A stretch of DNA of 56,385 nt from Eikenella longinqua (GTDB lineage: Bacteria; Pseudomonadota; Gammaproteobacteria; Burkholderiales; Neisseriaceae), in the NCBI RefSeq assembly GCF_001648355.1, contig NZ_LXSL01000021.1:1-56385 (forward strand), read 5' to 3'. Shown here one piece after another: positions 40,713 through 49,922 of this stretch; the stretch's first letter is position 1, and each line of letters starts with the position of its first letter. The notes beneath the pieces are model-generated. The model made no database searches, was not told the origin of the DNA, and worked only from the letters and a program-made list of their open reading frames with translations. Made by a program: the position numbers and the translations under genes.

Positions 40713-43079
40713 ATGTTCAGAAAAATTTTTAAAACAGTGTTTGGATTGCTTTTGGGGCTGGCCTTATTCGGGGTCGGTCTGTTGGCGATTGCGGTTTTGG
40801 TTACCTATCCGAAGCTGCCCACTTTGGAGACGGTAACAAATTATCAGCCGAGGATGCCGCTGACGATTTATTCTTCAGACGGTAAGTTGATCGGCATGTA
40901 TGGCGAGGAGCGCCGTGCGTTTACCAAAATTGACGAATTTCCGCCGGTGTTGATCAATGCGGTGATTGCGGCAGAGGATAAACGCTTCTACCAGCACTGG
41001 GGCGTGGACGTGACCGGTGTGGCGCGCGCGCTGATCGGCAACTTCCGTGCCGGCGGCGTGCAATCCGGCGCCAGTACCATTACCCAGCAGGTGGCTCGCA
41101 ACTTCTATTTAACCAACGAACGCAGCTACCGCCGCAAATTCAACGAAGCGCTGCTGGCTTATAAGATTGAGCAGTCGTTGAGCAAACAGCAGATTCTCGA
41201 GCTGTATTTTAACCAGATTTATTTGGGCCAACGCGCTTACGGTTTTGCTGCCGCTTCGCAGATTTATTTCAATAAGCCGGTTAAAGATCTGACTTTGGCC
41301 GAAGCCACGATTTTGGCCGGCCTGCCCAAGGCGCCGTCTTCTTTCAACCCGATTGTGAATCCGGCTCGAGCCAAACTGCGCCAGCAATATATTCTGAACA
41401 ATATGGTGGAAGAGAAGATGATCACGCCGCAACAGCGCGATCAGGCTTTGGCCGAAGAGCTGCATTACCAGCGCCAGCAGGTGGAGATTGACCAAAACTC
41501 CCTGTATGTGGCCGAAATGGTGCGGCAGGAAATGTATGACCGCTACGGCGAAGAGGCCTACACCCAAGGCTTCCGCGTGTACACCACAGTCAGCTCGGAA
41601 AGCCAAAAGGTGGCCACACACGCCCTGCGCCGTGCACTTAAAGGGTTCGGCATAGGCGCGTATCGCGGTGCGGAAGCCTTTATCGACCTGAAAACCATCG
41701 AGCCGGATGTGCTGGACGAAAACCTAGACCAATATCTGGATGCGGTCTACACCGTAGACGGTTTGCAGCCCGCTGTGGTGTTGCAGGCCAGCCGGTCGGG
41801 CATTGAAGCTTATATCCAGGGCGGGGACCGCATCAAAATCAGCGGCAGCTCGCTCAACTATGTGGCACGCACCATCAACAACGGCAAAGACAACGCCATC
41901 CGCCCCGGCGCGGTAATCCGCGTGCGCAAACTGGATCGCGGCTGGCAGATCAGCCAGATGCCGGAGTTGCAGGGCGCATTTGTGGCCTTAGACAGCAAAA
42001 CCGGCGCCATCCGCGCACTGGTGGGCGGGTTCGACTTCCACAGCAAGAGCTTTAACCGCGCCACCCAGGCCGAACGCCAGCCCGGCTCCACCTTCAAACC
42101 ATTTGTTTATTCCGCTGCCTTGGCCAAAGGCATGACGGCGGCCACCACCATCAACGACGCGCCGCTCGAGTTGCCCGGCATGGGTTCCGGCGGCCGCCCG
42201 TGGCGCCCGAAAAACTCCGACGGCCGCTATTCCGGCTTCATCACCCTGCGCCAGGCGCTGACCGCTTCCAAAAACATGGTGTCCATCCGCATCGTGATGG
42301 CGCTCGGCCCGCACGAAGTGCACCAATATGTTCAGCGTTTCGGCTTCAACCCTAGGCAGATTCCCGATTCCTTATCTATGGCCTTGGGCAGCGGCGTGGC
42401 CACCCCCTTGCAGATGGCGCAGGCTTATGCCGTGTTTGCCAACGGCGGCTACAAAGTTTCGCCCTATGTGATAGACCGCATCGAAGACAGCCAAGGCCGC
42501 CTGCGTGCGCAGATGAAGCCTTTGGTGGCCGGCGAGAGCGCGCCGCAGGTGATTGACCCGCGCAACGCCTACATCATGTACACCATCATGCAAGACGTGG
42601 TGCGCCGCGGCACCGGTGCGCGCGCCAATGCCCTCGGCCGGCGCGATATTGCCGGCAAAACCGGTACCACCAACGAAAACAAAGACGCCTGGTTTGCCGG
42701 TTTCAACCCCGATTTGGTGGGCGTGGTGTATATCGGCTTCGATAAACCGCGCAGCATGGGCCGCGCTGGCTTCGGCGGCACGATTGCCCTGCCGGTGTGG
42801 GTAGAATACATGCGCTACGCGCTCAAAGGCGTGCCGCAGAAAGAAATGCCGATGCCGGCGAAAATTGTGCGCAACGGCGGCGAATACTTCCTGCAAGAAC
42901 AGCAGAGTACCAGCGCCCGCCTGGCCATCGACAACCGCGGTGCCGCGCCTGATGCGGCCGATATCCAAGCCGCCGGCGGCGATCCCGTGATTCCCGACGA
43001 AGGCACGGCAATCGAGCCGGTACAGCCGCAAGGCGGTGGCGGTGCCGCGCCCTCGCAGGAGATTGACGCGCTGTTCTAA
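40713..43079 (+). CDS. ponA: Penicillin-binding protein 1A (bifunctional)
   Basis: 788 residues from the ATG at 40713, which gives the family-like start MFRKIFKTVFGLLLG; a TTG at 40692 is rejected. One membrane anchor, then the glycosyltransferase domain (AVIAAEDKRFYQHWGVDVTG with the catalytic Glu; SGASTITQQVARNFYL; LELYFNQIYLGQRAYGFAAA), an OB-like insert, and the transpeptidase with the active Ser in GSTFKPFVY, SKN in LTASKNMVSIR and KTG in IAGKTGTTNENKDAWFAGF. The tail is Gly/Pro-rich. It polymerises and cross-links peptidoglycan. ponA divergent from the pil operon is conserved in many proteobacteria. Confidence 0.96.
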   Translation: MFRKIFKTVFGLLLGLALFGVGLLAIAVLVTYPKLPTLETVTNYQPRMPLTIYSSDGKLIGMYGEERRAFTKIDEFPPVLINAVIAAEDKRFYQHWGVDVTGVARALIGNFRAGGVQSGASTITQQVARNFYLTNERSYRRKFNEALLAYKIEQSLSKQQILELYFNQIYLGQRAYGFAAASQIYFNKPVKDLTLAEATILAGLPKAPSSFNPIVNPARAKLRQQYILNNMVEEKMITPQQRDQALAEELHYQRQQVEIDQNSLYVAEMVRQEMYDRYGEEAYTQGFRVYTTVSSESQKVATHALRRALKGFGIGAYRGAEAFIDLKTIEPDVLDENLDQYLDAVYTVDGLQPAVVLQASRSGIEAYIQGGDRIKISGSSLNYVARTINNGKDNAIRPGAVIRVRKLDRGWQISQMPELQGAFVALDSKTGAIRALVGGFDFHSKSFNRATQAERQPGSTFKPFVYSAALAKGMTAATTINDAPLELPGMGSGGRPWRPKNSDGRYSGFITLRQALTASKNMVSIRIVMALGPHEVHQYVQRFGFNPRQIPDSLSMALGSGVATPLQMAQAYAVFANGGYKVSPYVIDRIEDSQGRLRAQMKPLVAGESAPQVIDPRNAYIMYTIMQDVVRRGTGARANALGRRDIAGKTGTTNENKDAWFAGFNPDLVGVVYIGFDKPRSMGRAGFGGTIALPVWVEYMRYALKGVPQKEMPMPAKIVRNGGEYFLQEQQSTSARLAIDNRGAAPDAADIQAAGGDPVIPDEGTAIEPVQPQGGGGAAPSQEIDALF

Positions 43080-43399
43080 CCGGCACTGCGCCTGAAGCAG
43101 AAGGCTACCTGAAAACCATCAACACGCTGTGTTCGGTTTTCAGGTAGCCTTTATTCATAGTATCGGCTTGACCCGGAGGCTACCTGAAAAAATCTCAATT
43201 GCCACAGATAAGAATCTTCCCATTCATAATCTTCAGCTTGAAGGCTACCTGAAAATCCTGCCGCAGCCATCATCCCGCTCCAAACTTTGATTTTCGTAAA
43301 AGCAAAGCCTTTGCGGTTTAAAGACTCCGTTTTTCAGGTAGCCTGATTGCCCCTTGGCGATTACAATAGCCGCCTCTCCCCATTTCCCGAGCGCACATC
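43080..43399. other. Intergenic region between ponA and dapC
   Basis: 320 bases with five DUS copies (near 43102, 43138, 43178, 43242, 43333) and no gene. The first two form the likely ponA terminator listed separately. Confidence 0.7.
43101..43152. terminator. Inverted DUS pair after ponA
   Basis: AAGGCTACCTGAAAACC and GGTTTTCAGGTAGCCTTT form a stem of about 17 pairs, 20 bases after the ponA stop. Confidence 0.75.
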
Positions 43400-44593
43400 A
43401 TGAACCCGCATTTAGCCCAACTCCAGCCCTATCCCTTCGCCCGCCTGCGCGAGGCCATGCAAGGCGTGGACGCCCCCGCCGGCCTCGCCCCCGTGCCGCT
43501 GCAAATCGGCGAGCCCAAACACCCCGCGCCCGCCGTGATTACCGATGCGCTCACCGCCGCCCTGCCACGCCTCGACACCTACCCGCAAACCCTCGGCCTG
43601 CCCGAATTGCGCCAAGCCTGCGCCGGCTTCCTACAACGCCGCTACGGCCTCACGCTCAACCCAGACAGCGAAATCCTGCCCGTGCTCGGCAGCCGCGAGG
43701 CGCTGTTTTCCTTCACCCAAGTCGTGCTCGACGGCAGCGCGCAGCCCAAGCCCGTGGTGGTGTGCCCCAACCCGTTTTACCAGATATACGAAGGCGCCGC
43801 GCTCTTGGCCGGTGCGGAAACCGCCTTCGCCAACTGCCACGCCCCGCGCTTCCAGCCCGACTGGGGCAGCGTGCCCGAAGCCGTGTGGCAGCGCACCCGC
43901 CTGGTATTCGTGTGCTCGCCGCACAACCCCTGCGGCAGCGTGATGCAGCAGGCCGACTGGGCCGAGCTCTTCGCCCTGCAAGACCGCTACGGCTTCATCA
44001 TCGCCGCCGATGAATGCTATTCCGAAATCTATTTTGAAGGCGAAGCGCCCATCGGCTGCCTGCAAGCTGCCGCCGCACTGGGGCGCAGTTTCGACAAACT
44101 GGTGATGTTCACCAGCCTTTCCAAACGCTCCAACGTGCCCGGCCTGCGCTCCGGCTTCGTGGCCGGCGACGCCAAGCTGCTCAAAGATTTCCTGCTCTAC
44201 CGCACCTACCACGGCAGCGCCATGAGCCTGCCCGTGCAAATGGCCAGCATCGCCGCTTGGAACGACGAAGAACACGTGCTTGCCAACCGCCGCCTGTATC
44301 AGGAAAAATTTGCCAAAGTGCTGCCGATTTTGGCGCAAGCCTTTGAAGTGGAACGGCCGGACGCATCGTTTTACGTGTGGCTGAAAGCGCCCGACGGCGA
44401 CGATTTGGCCTTTACGCGCACGCTGTGGCGCGAAGCCGCCATCCAAGTGCTGCCCGGCCGCTTTATGGCGCGCGACACGGCGCAGGGCAACCCGGGCGCG
44501 GGCTATGTGCGCATCGCGCTGGTGGCGCCCGTGGCCGATTGCGTGGCGGCGGCGGAGAAGATTGTGGAGATTCGGCGGCGGTGTTATCCGTAG
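43400..44593 (+). CDS. dapC: Succinyldiaminopimelate transaminase
   Basis: 397 residues, a class I/II PLP aminotransferase of the DapC type. It makes N-succinyl-LL-diaminopimelate for lysine and peptidoglycan. The start NPHLAQLQPYPFARLREAMQ and LQIGEPKHPAP are typical. The substrate/cofactor residues are in VCPNPFYQIYEGAALL, CSPHNPCGSVM and DECYSEIYFE, and the PLP lysine is in TSLSKRSNVPGLRSGFVAGD. A generic aspartate aminotransferase is the alternative. It stands alone, followed by a DUS-pair terminator. Confidence 0.92.
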   Translation: MNPHLAQLQPYPFARLREAMQGVDAPAGLAPVPLQIGEPKHPAPAVITDALTAALPRLDTYPQTLGLPELRQACAGFLQRRYGLTLNPDSEILPVLGSREALFSFTQVVLDGSAQPKPVVVCPNPFYQIYEGAALLAGAETAFANCHAPRFQPDWGSVPEAVWQRTRLVFVCSPHNPCGSVMQQADWAELFALQDRYGFIIAADECYSEIYFEGEAPIGCLQAAAALGRSFDKLVMFTSLSKRSNVPGLRSGFVAGDAKLLKDFLLYRTYHGSAMSLPVQMASIAAWNDEEHVLANRRLYQEKFAKVLPILAQAFEVERPDASFYVWLKAPDGDDLAFTRTLWREAAIQVLPGRFMARDTAQGNPGAGYVRIALVAPVADCVAAAEKIVEIRRRCYP

Positions 44594-44625
44594 GCGGTTC
44601 GCTGAAATACAGGCGGAATAAAGAA

Positions 44626-44659
44626 AAAGGCTACCTGAAAAAATTTTCAGGTAGCCTTT
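44626..44659. terminator. Inverted DUS pair
   Basis: AAAGGCTACCTGAAA and TTTTCAGGTAGCCTTT with a 3-base loop, between the convergent dapC and methyltransferase genes. Confidence 0.75.
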
Positions 44660-44685
44660 GTGTTGGATATGCTTGAAGTTTGCGG

Positions 44686-45504
44686 CTAATCAATGCGGTA
44701 GTGTAGCAGGCGGGTGCTTTCTCGTATGGAAGGCACGAGGCGCATGATGTGGTAGGAGAGCCAGCCGGTGCGCTTCCATTCGGCGGGAAAATCGCCGATG
44801 AGGAGCCGGCTGGAGACGAGGTGCAGGTTGCCGGCCCATTGTTCGGCTTCGCGTTCGTTGTCGCAGTAGGATTCGAAGCGGGCGCTGGCGTTTTTCATGG
44901 CTTCGTGGCGGGCGGAGTGTTTGGCGGTCCAGCTGTTGCACATGTCGAAGGCGATTTCGCTGCCGCTGAAGCGGGCGGCGAGGTTTTGGAACAGGCTGCG
45001 CACGGTGTCGATGGGGAAATACATCAGCACGCCTTCTATCACGAAGAGGAATGCGGCTTCGGGATGGCGGGTTTGCAGATCTTCCATCCATTCGGTGCTG
45101 AAGGCGGAGGAGGGGAGCAGGGTTTCGTTGGCTTGCGGGGGGAGGAGCCGGCGGCGCAGTTCGATGACTTCGGGCAGGTCGAGCTGGTAGAAGGGGGCGT
45201 TGCCGGCTTGGCTGCCGAGGCGTTCGCGGCGGCTGTCGAGCCCGCAGCCGAGGATGACGATGACGGGGTGGGTGTGGCGGCGGATGAAGTCGGCGGTGAG
45301 TTGGTCGAAATGGCGGGAGCGGATGGCGGTGCCGACGATGGTGTGTTTGGCGTGGGCGAGGCCGGTGAAGTCGTAGTCGATTTGTGGCACGAGTCGGCAG
45401 GCGGCTTCGTCGCGCAGGATGGGGTTGGGCTGCTGGGCGGCGCGGTATTTCATGTAGAGGGGGATGAGCAGGGTTTCGCTGACGGCGTTTTCGATTTTAA
45501 TCAT
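44686..45504 (-). CDS. LCM-type class I methyltransferase
   Basis: 272 residues from the ATG at 45504, preceded by GGAG; an ATG four codons earlier is also possible. VSETLLIPLYMKYRAAQQPN, PVIVILGCGLDSRRERLGSQ, FYQLDLPEVIELRRRLLPP and AAFLFVIEGVLMYFPIDTVR place it in the leucine carboxyl methyltransferase / O-methyltransferase (Ppm1) family. Bacterial members often modify polyketides or small molecules; no biosynthetic cluster is present here. The substrate is unknown. Confidence 0.85.
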   Translation of the reverse strand: MIKIENAVSETLLIPLYMKYRAAQQPNPILRDEAACRLVPQIDYDFTGLAHAKHTIVGTAIRSRHFDQLTADFIRRHTHPVIVILGCGLDSRRERLGSQAGNAPFYQLDLPEVIELRRRLLPPQANETLLPSSAFSTEWMEDLQTRHPEAAFLFVIEGVLMYFPIDTVRSLFQNLAARFSGSEIAFDMCNSWTAKHSARHEAMKNASARFESYCDNEREAEQWAGNLHLVSSRLLIGDFPAEWKRTGWLSYHIMRLVPSIRESTRLLHYRID

Positions 45505-45541
45505 GGCGGGCTCCATCGATAAAGGGCTACCTGAAAAGGGG

Positions 45542-45574
45542 AAGGCTACCTGAAAAATAGTTTTCAGGTAGCCT
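45542..45574. terminator. Inverted DUS pair after serC
   Basis: AAGGCTACCTGAAAAA and TTTTCAGGTAGCCT face each other, 25 bases past the serC stop on the minus strand. Another DUS lies at about 45525. Confidence 0.65.
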
Positions 45575-45597
45575 GATTATACGCCTGGGGCAGGGGA

Positions 45598-46701
45598 TTA
45601 GCCGTAGCGTTTTTGGAATTCGCGCATAAATTCGATCAGGGCTTCCACGCCTTGCAGGGGCATGGCGTTGTAGATGCTGGCGCGCATGCCGCCCATGCTC
45701 TGGTAGCCGCGCAAGAGGCGCAGGCCGCGGGTGGTGGATTCTTGGGCGAAGAGTTCGTCTAAATCGGGGTTGCCGGTGCTGAAGATGACGTTCATTTTGG
45801 AGCGGGCGGCGGGGGCGACGGGGTTGCGGTAGAAGCCGCCGCTGTTGTCGATGGCGGCATACAGGGTTTTGGCTTTGAGGGTGTTGATGGTTTCCATCTG
45901 CGCCACGCCGCCTTGCGATTGCAGCCAGCGGAACACGAGGCCGGCGATGTAGATGGGGTAGGTGGCGGGGGTGTTGTACATGCCTTGGCGCTGGATGTGG
46001 GAGCGGTAGTTCCACACGTCGGGCACGCGACTGGAGCAGCGTTCGAGCAGGTCTTCGCGGATGATGACGATGGTGGTGCCGGAGGGGCCGATGTTTTTCT
46101 GCGCGCCGGCATAAATCACGCCATAGTCGGCCACGTTGATGCGGCGCGACAAAATCTCGCTCGACATGTCGCACACGAGGGGCGGCATGCCAGCGCCGAG
46201 TTTGGGCGCTTCGCGGTATTGCAGGCCGTGCACGGTTTCGTTGATGACGAAATGCACGAAGGCGGAGCCCGGGTCGATGTCCCAGGAGGAAACGGGCGGC
46301 AGGTCGGTGTAGTTGAACTGCTCGCCGCCGTGTGCGGCCAGGTGGATGTTTACATCGGAAAGCTTGCCCATTTCCTGATGGGCGATACGGCTCCAGTTGC
46401 CGGTTACCACGGAATCGACGCGCTTGAAGCCGTTGCTCAGGTTCATCACGGTCATGTTGAATTGGGCGCTGGCGCCGCCTTGCAGGAACAGGACTTTGTA
46501 GTTGTCGGGGATGCCGAGCAGCTGGCGCAGGTCTTGCTCGGCGTGGTAGAGGATGCTCATGAATACGTCGGAGCGGTGGCTCATGGTCATCACGGAAAAG
46601 CCGGTGCCGTTGTAGTCGAACATTTCGCTTTGTGCGGTGCGCAACACGGATTCGGGCAAGACGGCGGGGCCGGCAGAGAAATTATAGATGGGGGTGTTCA
46701 C
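45598..46701 (-). CDS. serC: Phosphoserine aminotransferase
   Basis: 367 residues, starting with GTG at 46701. The family-typical IYNFSAGPAVLPESVL starts at residue 5, so this start is close to right although no strong ribosome site is seen. SerC makes O-phosphoserine for serine synthesis and also acts in pyridoxal phosphate synthesis. FLQGGASAQFNMTVMNL, the PLP lysine region VIYAGAQKNIGPSGTTIVII and GYQSMGGMRASIYNAMPL near the C terminus are conserved. Confidence 0.96.
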   Translation of the reverse strand: MNTPIYNFSAGPAVLPESVLRTAQSEMFDYNGTGFSVMTMSHRSDVFMSILYHAEQDLRQLLGIPDNYKVLFLQGGASAQFNMTVMNLSNGFKRVDSVVTGNWSRIAHQEMGKLSDVNIHLAAHGGEQFNYTDLPPVSSWDIDPGSAFVHFVINETVHGLQYREAPKLGAGMPPLVCDMSSEILSRRINVADYGVIYAGAQKNIGPSGTTIVIIREDLLERCSSRVPDVWNYRSHIQRQGMYNTPATYPIYIAGLVFRWLQSQGGVAQMETINTLKAKTLYAAIDNSGGFYRNPVAPAARSKMNVIFSTGNPDLDELFAQESTTRGLRLLRGYQSMGGMRASIYNAMPLQGVEALIEFMREFQKRYG

Positions 46702-46985
46702 GATGGGGCTCTGGGGATGAAAAAGGCGGCGTTTGCCGCTGCGGTTTAAGCAAATTGGCGGGAAGATGGTTGGGGATTCTATGCCGCGCTTAGGGTGGCG
46801 GCAAGGTTTTCGGCGGTTTTCTGCAAAATGGGGGAATAGTGGAAAACCGGTTATTAACTATTATTTCAGGCATTGAAAAGTGATTTTCACTGCTTTGATT
46901 GGAGATTTGGTGTTTATTGCTGCCGGCCGAGTTAGGGCAAGTGAAGAGCGCTCTGTGGCGGTTTTGGTCTTTGGGCGTGGGTTGG

Positions 46986-47039
46986 TTTTAGCTTTGCAGA
47001 AACTCTGCTTCTTGCGGAAGCTCGGTTTTCAGGTAGCCT
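46986..47039 (-). repeat. DUS-headed repeat, divergent copy (R8)
   Basis: On the minus strand: AAGGCTACCTGAAAACC, GAGCTTCCGCAAGAAGC, then AGAGTTTCTGCAAAGCTAAA. The right end is nearly identical to that of R3, R4 and R6, while the middle differs. Confidence 0.6.
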
Positions 47040-47072
47040 TAAGCACTGTGGAGGGGGAAGCTGTGCCACAAA

Positions 47073-47117
47073 TATTTTCAGGTAGCTTGTATTGCTGCAT
47101 ACAGGCTACCTGAAAAA
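47073..47117 (-). terminator. Inverted DUS pair after ilvH
   Basis: ATTTTCAGGTAGC, TTGTAT and ATACAG, GCTACCTGAAAAAT form a stem of about 17 pairs around TGCTGC. It lies 33 bases past the ilvH stop. Confidence 0.75.
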
Positions 47118-47149
47118 TTTCCAACCTATCTCAATAGGCCGCTCAAACA

Positions 47150-47641
47150 TCAAATTTTCAAAATCCGCTCGCCGCGACCGATGCCGGCGGCGCCGGTGCG
47201 CACGGTTTCCAGAATCAGGCCTTTGGGCACGGTTTCCAGGAAGCTGCTGAGCTTGTCGCTGGTGCCGGTGATTTCGATCACATAGCTCTTGTCGGTTACG
47301 TCCACCACTTGGCCGCGGTAGATGTCGGTGAGGCGCAGCAGCTCGTCGCGGTCTTTGCCCACGGCGCGCACTTTCACCAGCATCAGCTCGCGTTCCACAT
47401 GGCGGCAGTGGTTGAAATCGATCACTTTCACCACTTCCACCAATTTATTCAGCTGCTTGGTGATCTGCTCCACAATTTGGTCGTTGCCGTGGGTAACGAT
47501 GGTCATGCGGGAGAGGGTGGCGTCTTCCGTGGGGGCGACGGAGAGGGAGTCGATGTTGTAGCCGCGTGCCGAAAACAGCCCGACCACTCGGCTCATGGCG
47601 CCGGATTCGTTTTCCATCAAAACGGATAAAATGTGTCGCAT
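47150..47641 (-). CDS. ilvH: Acetolactate synthase small subunit
   Basis: 163 residues. An N-terminal ACT domain (RHILSVLMENESGAMSRVVG, LFSARGYNIDSLSVAPTED) binds valine for feedback inhibition; the C-terminal ALS_ss_C domain contains ELMLVKVRAVGKDRDELLRL and IYRGQVVDVTDKSYVIEITG. It raises the activity of the large subunit. The start codon overlaps the ilvI stop by one base (TAATG), and AAGGAGC precedes it. Confidence 0.97.
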   Translation of the reverse strand: MRHILSVLMENESGAMSRVVGLFSARGYNIDSLSVAPTEDATLSRMTIVTHGNDQIVEQITKQLNKLVEVVKVIDFNHCRHVERELMLVKVRAVGKDRDELLRLTDIYRGQVVDVTDKSYVIEITGTSDKLSSFLETVPKGLILETVRTGAAGIGRGERILKI

Positions 47642-49422
47642 TATGGCACGCTCCTTTTGTCGTAGTGGCGGTCGGTGACTTCGTTTACATCAGAATCGGC
47701 TTTGCGCTCGCGCATATGCGGCGGCAACACCATTTCGTCCAGCCCCTTGCCGTTGCCGACCATGGGGAAGACGTTTTGTTTGCGGTCCACCACGAAATCC
47801 ATAAACACCAGGCGGTCTTTCAAGGCCAGCGCCTCGCGCAGCGCGCCTTCCACGTCGGCCGGGTTGCTGATGCGCATGCCCACGTGGCCGTATGCTTCGG
47901 CCAGCTTCACGAAGTCGGGTAGGGTGTCGAAATAGGTTTCCGCCTCGCGGTTGCTGTAATACAGCTCCTGCCATTGGCGCACCATGCCTAGGTAGCCGTT
48001 GTTCAGGCAGATGATTTTCACCGGCAGATTGTATTGTTTGCAGGTGGCCAGCTCCTGAATATTCATCTGCACCGAGCCTTCGCCGGTGATGCAGCAGATG
48101 TCGCGCTCGGGCGCGGCCAAATAAGCGCCCATGGCATAGGGCAGGCCCACGCCCATGGTGCCCAAGCCGCCGGAGTTGAGCCACTGGCGCGGCTCATCGA
48201 AGGGGTAATACTGCGCAGCGAACATTTGATGCTGACCCACGTCGGAAGTGATGATCGCCCGGCCGTTGGTTACCTCGGCCAGCGTGCGGATCACCTGCTG
48301 CGGCAGGATCACATCCGAGCGCGGCTCGATATACAGGCCGTCGCGGCTGCGCCAGGCTTCGATTTGCTGCCACCATTTTTCCAAGGCGGCCGGGTTGAGC
48401 GCGAGCTCCTGTTTGCGCCACAGGCCGAGCATTTCCGTTAATACGTTTTTCACGTCGCCCACAATCGGCACGTCCACCTTCACGCGCTTGGCGATGCTGG
48501 ATGGGTCGATGTCGATGTGGATGATTTTCTTCGGGGCTTCCAAGAATTTGCCGGGCACGGAAATCACGCGGTCGTCGAAACGCGCGCCCACCGCCAAAAT
48601 CACGTCGGCATTCTGCATGGCCAGGTTGGCTTCATAGGTGCCGTGCATGCCGGGCATGCCGAGGAAGCGGCGGTCGGAGGCCGGGTAGCCGCCCAAGCCC
48701 ATCAGCGTGCCGGTGCAGGGGGCGTCGAGCAGGCGCACCAAGTCGATGAGCTGTTCGGAAGCGTTGCCCAAAATCACGCCGCCGCCGAAATACACCAGCG
48801 GGCGTTTGGCTGCCGCCAGCATCTGCACGGCTTTCTTAATCTGGCCGATGTGCCCGTGCGTAACCGGCTGATAAGAGCGGATAAAGATGTCTTCCTGCGG
48901 ATAGCTGAATTTCGACAGCGTTTGCGTGGCATCTTTGGTGATGTCCACCACCACCGGGCCGGGGCGGCCGCTTTGCGCGATTTGGAAGGCCTTTTTGATG
49001 GTGGGCGCCAAATCGTCCACCGAAGTGACCAGAAAATTGTGCTTCACGCAGGGGCGCGACACGCCCACCATGTCGATTTCCTGGAAGGCATCCGTGCCCA
49101 CCGCCGGCGAGGCCACCTGGCCGGAAATCACCACCAGCGGGATGGAATCGCTGTAGGCGGTGGCGATGCCGGTGATGGCGTTGGTGGCGCCCGGGCCGGA
49201 GGTAACCAGCGCCACGCCCACCCTGCCGCTCACGCGCGCATAGGCATCGGCGGCGTGTACCGCGGCCTGCTCGTGGCGCACCAGGATATGCTCGAATTTG
49301 TGGAGTTGATAGATGGCGTCGTAGATTTCCAGCACCGCGCCGCCGGGATAGCCGAACACGTATTCCACGCCCTCGGCCTTGAGACTTTGCACCAATATTT
49401 GTGCGCCTGATAATTGCATCAA
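47641..49422 (-). CDS. ilvI: Acetolactate synthase large subunit
   Basis: 593 residues. It condenses pyruvate to acetolactate or acetohydroxybutyrate, the first common step to valine, leucine and isoleucine, with TPP, FAD and Mg. The activating Glu is in FGYPGGAVLEIYDAIY... near residue 50 (HEQAAVHAADAYARVSGRVG). The TPP-binding stretch begins CCITGEGSVQMNIQELATC and ends KIICLNNGYLGMVRQWQELY, with Glu where many relatives have Asp. Strong ribosome site AAGGAGAGG. No DUS occurs in the gene. Confidence 0.97.
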   Translation of the reverse strand: MMQLSGAQILVQSLKAEGVEYVFGYPGGAVLEIYDAIYQLHKFEHILVRHEQAAVHAADAYARVSGRVGVALVTSGPGATNAITGIATAYSDSIPLVVISGQVASPAVGTDAFQEIDMVGVSRPCVKHNFLVTSVDDLAPTIKKAFQIAQSGRPGPVVVDITKDATQTLSKFSYPQEDIFIRSYQPVTHGHIGQIKKAVQMLAAAKRPLVYFGGGVILGNASEQLIDLVRLLDAPCTGTLMGLGGYPASDRRFLGMPGMHGTYEANLAMQNADVILAVGARFDDRVISVPGKFLEAPKKIIHIDIDPSSIAKRVKVDVPIVGDVKNVLTEMLGLWRKQELALNPAALEKWWQQIEAWRSRDGLYIEPRSDVILPQQVIRTLAEVTNGRAIITSDVGQHQMFAAQYYPFDEPRQWLNSGGLGTMGVGLPYAMGAYLAAPERDICCITGEGSVQMNIQELATCKQYNLPVKIICLNNGYLGMVRQWQELYYSNREAETYFDTLPDFVKLAEAYGHVGMRISNPADVEGALREALALKDRLVFMDFVVDRKQNVFPMVGNGKGLDEMVLPPHMRERKADSDVNEVTDRHYDKRSVP

Positions 49423-49593
49423 ACCTCTCCTTTATGCACATCAGCCGATCGTTCGGCGGCGGCTTTACCACGGCACGGTAGTGCGCTGGCCGGAGCCGGG
49501 CGGTTTAGGGTACGCGAAACGGCAACAACCGGTAACAGCCAACCGCCGCATCCGTCGGAAGAGATGCAGGGGTTGTGTAAAAAAGGGAAAAGC

Positions 49594-49622
49594 AAGATAC
49601 CGCAGGGCGGCGCAAAAAACAA
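49594..49622 (-). promoter_or_regulatory. Candidate ilvI promoter
   Basis: On the minus strand TTGTTT and TATCTT are separated by 17 bases. Transcription would start near 49587. Confidence 0.5.
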
Positions 49623-49630
49623 GGCTTTGG

Positions 49631-49660
49631 AATAAAAAGCCGTTTCAGCGGCAGAAACGG
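49631..49660 (-). terminator. Terminator upstream of the ilvI promoter
   Basis: On the minus strand CCGTTTC pairs with GAAACGG around TGCCGCT, followed by CTTTTTATT. It insulates ilvI from the gmhB-acyltransferase transcript. Confidence 0.8.
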
Positions 49661-49788
49661 GCGCGATGGCCGGCCGGGCGCAGGGAAAATGCCCGGTGCG
49701 GCGAAAGATGAATGATGACAAGAAATTAGCTAGAGCAGATACTGCAAAAACGGCTTGGGGCTACCTGAAAAAGGAAAGGGAAAACGAA

Positions 49789-49834
49789 AAAGGCTACCTG
49801 AAAAATGCCGGGGCTCAGTTTTCAGGTAGCCTTT
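49789..49834. terminator. Inverted DUS pair
   Basis: AAAGGCTACCTGAAAAA and TTTTCAGGTAGCCTTTT face each other about 90 bases past the acyltransferase stop. Confidence 0.6.
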
Positions 49835-49922
49835 TGCTTTCTGTGGCGGCAATGCGGTTTAGCCGATTATGGCGAATTAACTTCTGATACGGCATTAGCG
49901 CCGATGGAATCGCCGTTTGCCC

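Larger units (their letters stand above)
46702..47149. other. Intergenic region between ilvH and serC
   Basis: About 450 bases. The part near serC is AT-rich and should contain the serC promoter. It also holds repeat R8 and an inverted DUS pair (47073-47117). The 77-codon frame at 46880-47113 is made largely of repeat and DUS sequence and is rejected. Confidence 0.6.
49423..49922. other. Leader of ilvI and region after the acyltransferase
   Basis: 500 bases. On the minus strand from right to left: DUS pair 49789-49834 and a further DUS, a terminator at 49631-49660, a candidate promoter at 49594-49622 and a leader of about 165 bases before ilvI. A 28-codon frame in the leader (starting MRRLAVTGCCRF) lacks the run of Val, Leu or Ile expected of an attenuator peptide. 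Confidence 0.6.

Noticed and set aside
46880..47113. 77-codon frame between ilvH and serC
   Set aside because: Built from repeat R8 and DUS sequence; no ribosome site, and no known domain.
49423..49590. Leader-peptide attenuator for ilvI
   Set aside because: The only small frame lacks a run of branched-chain codons, and no terminator lies between it and ilvI.
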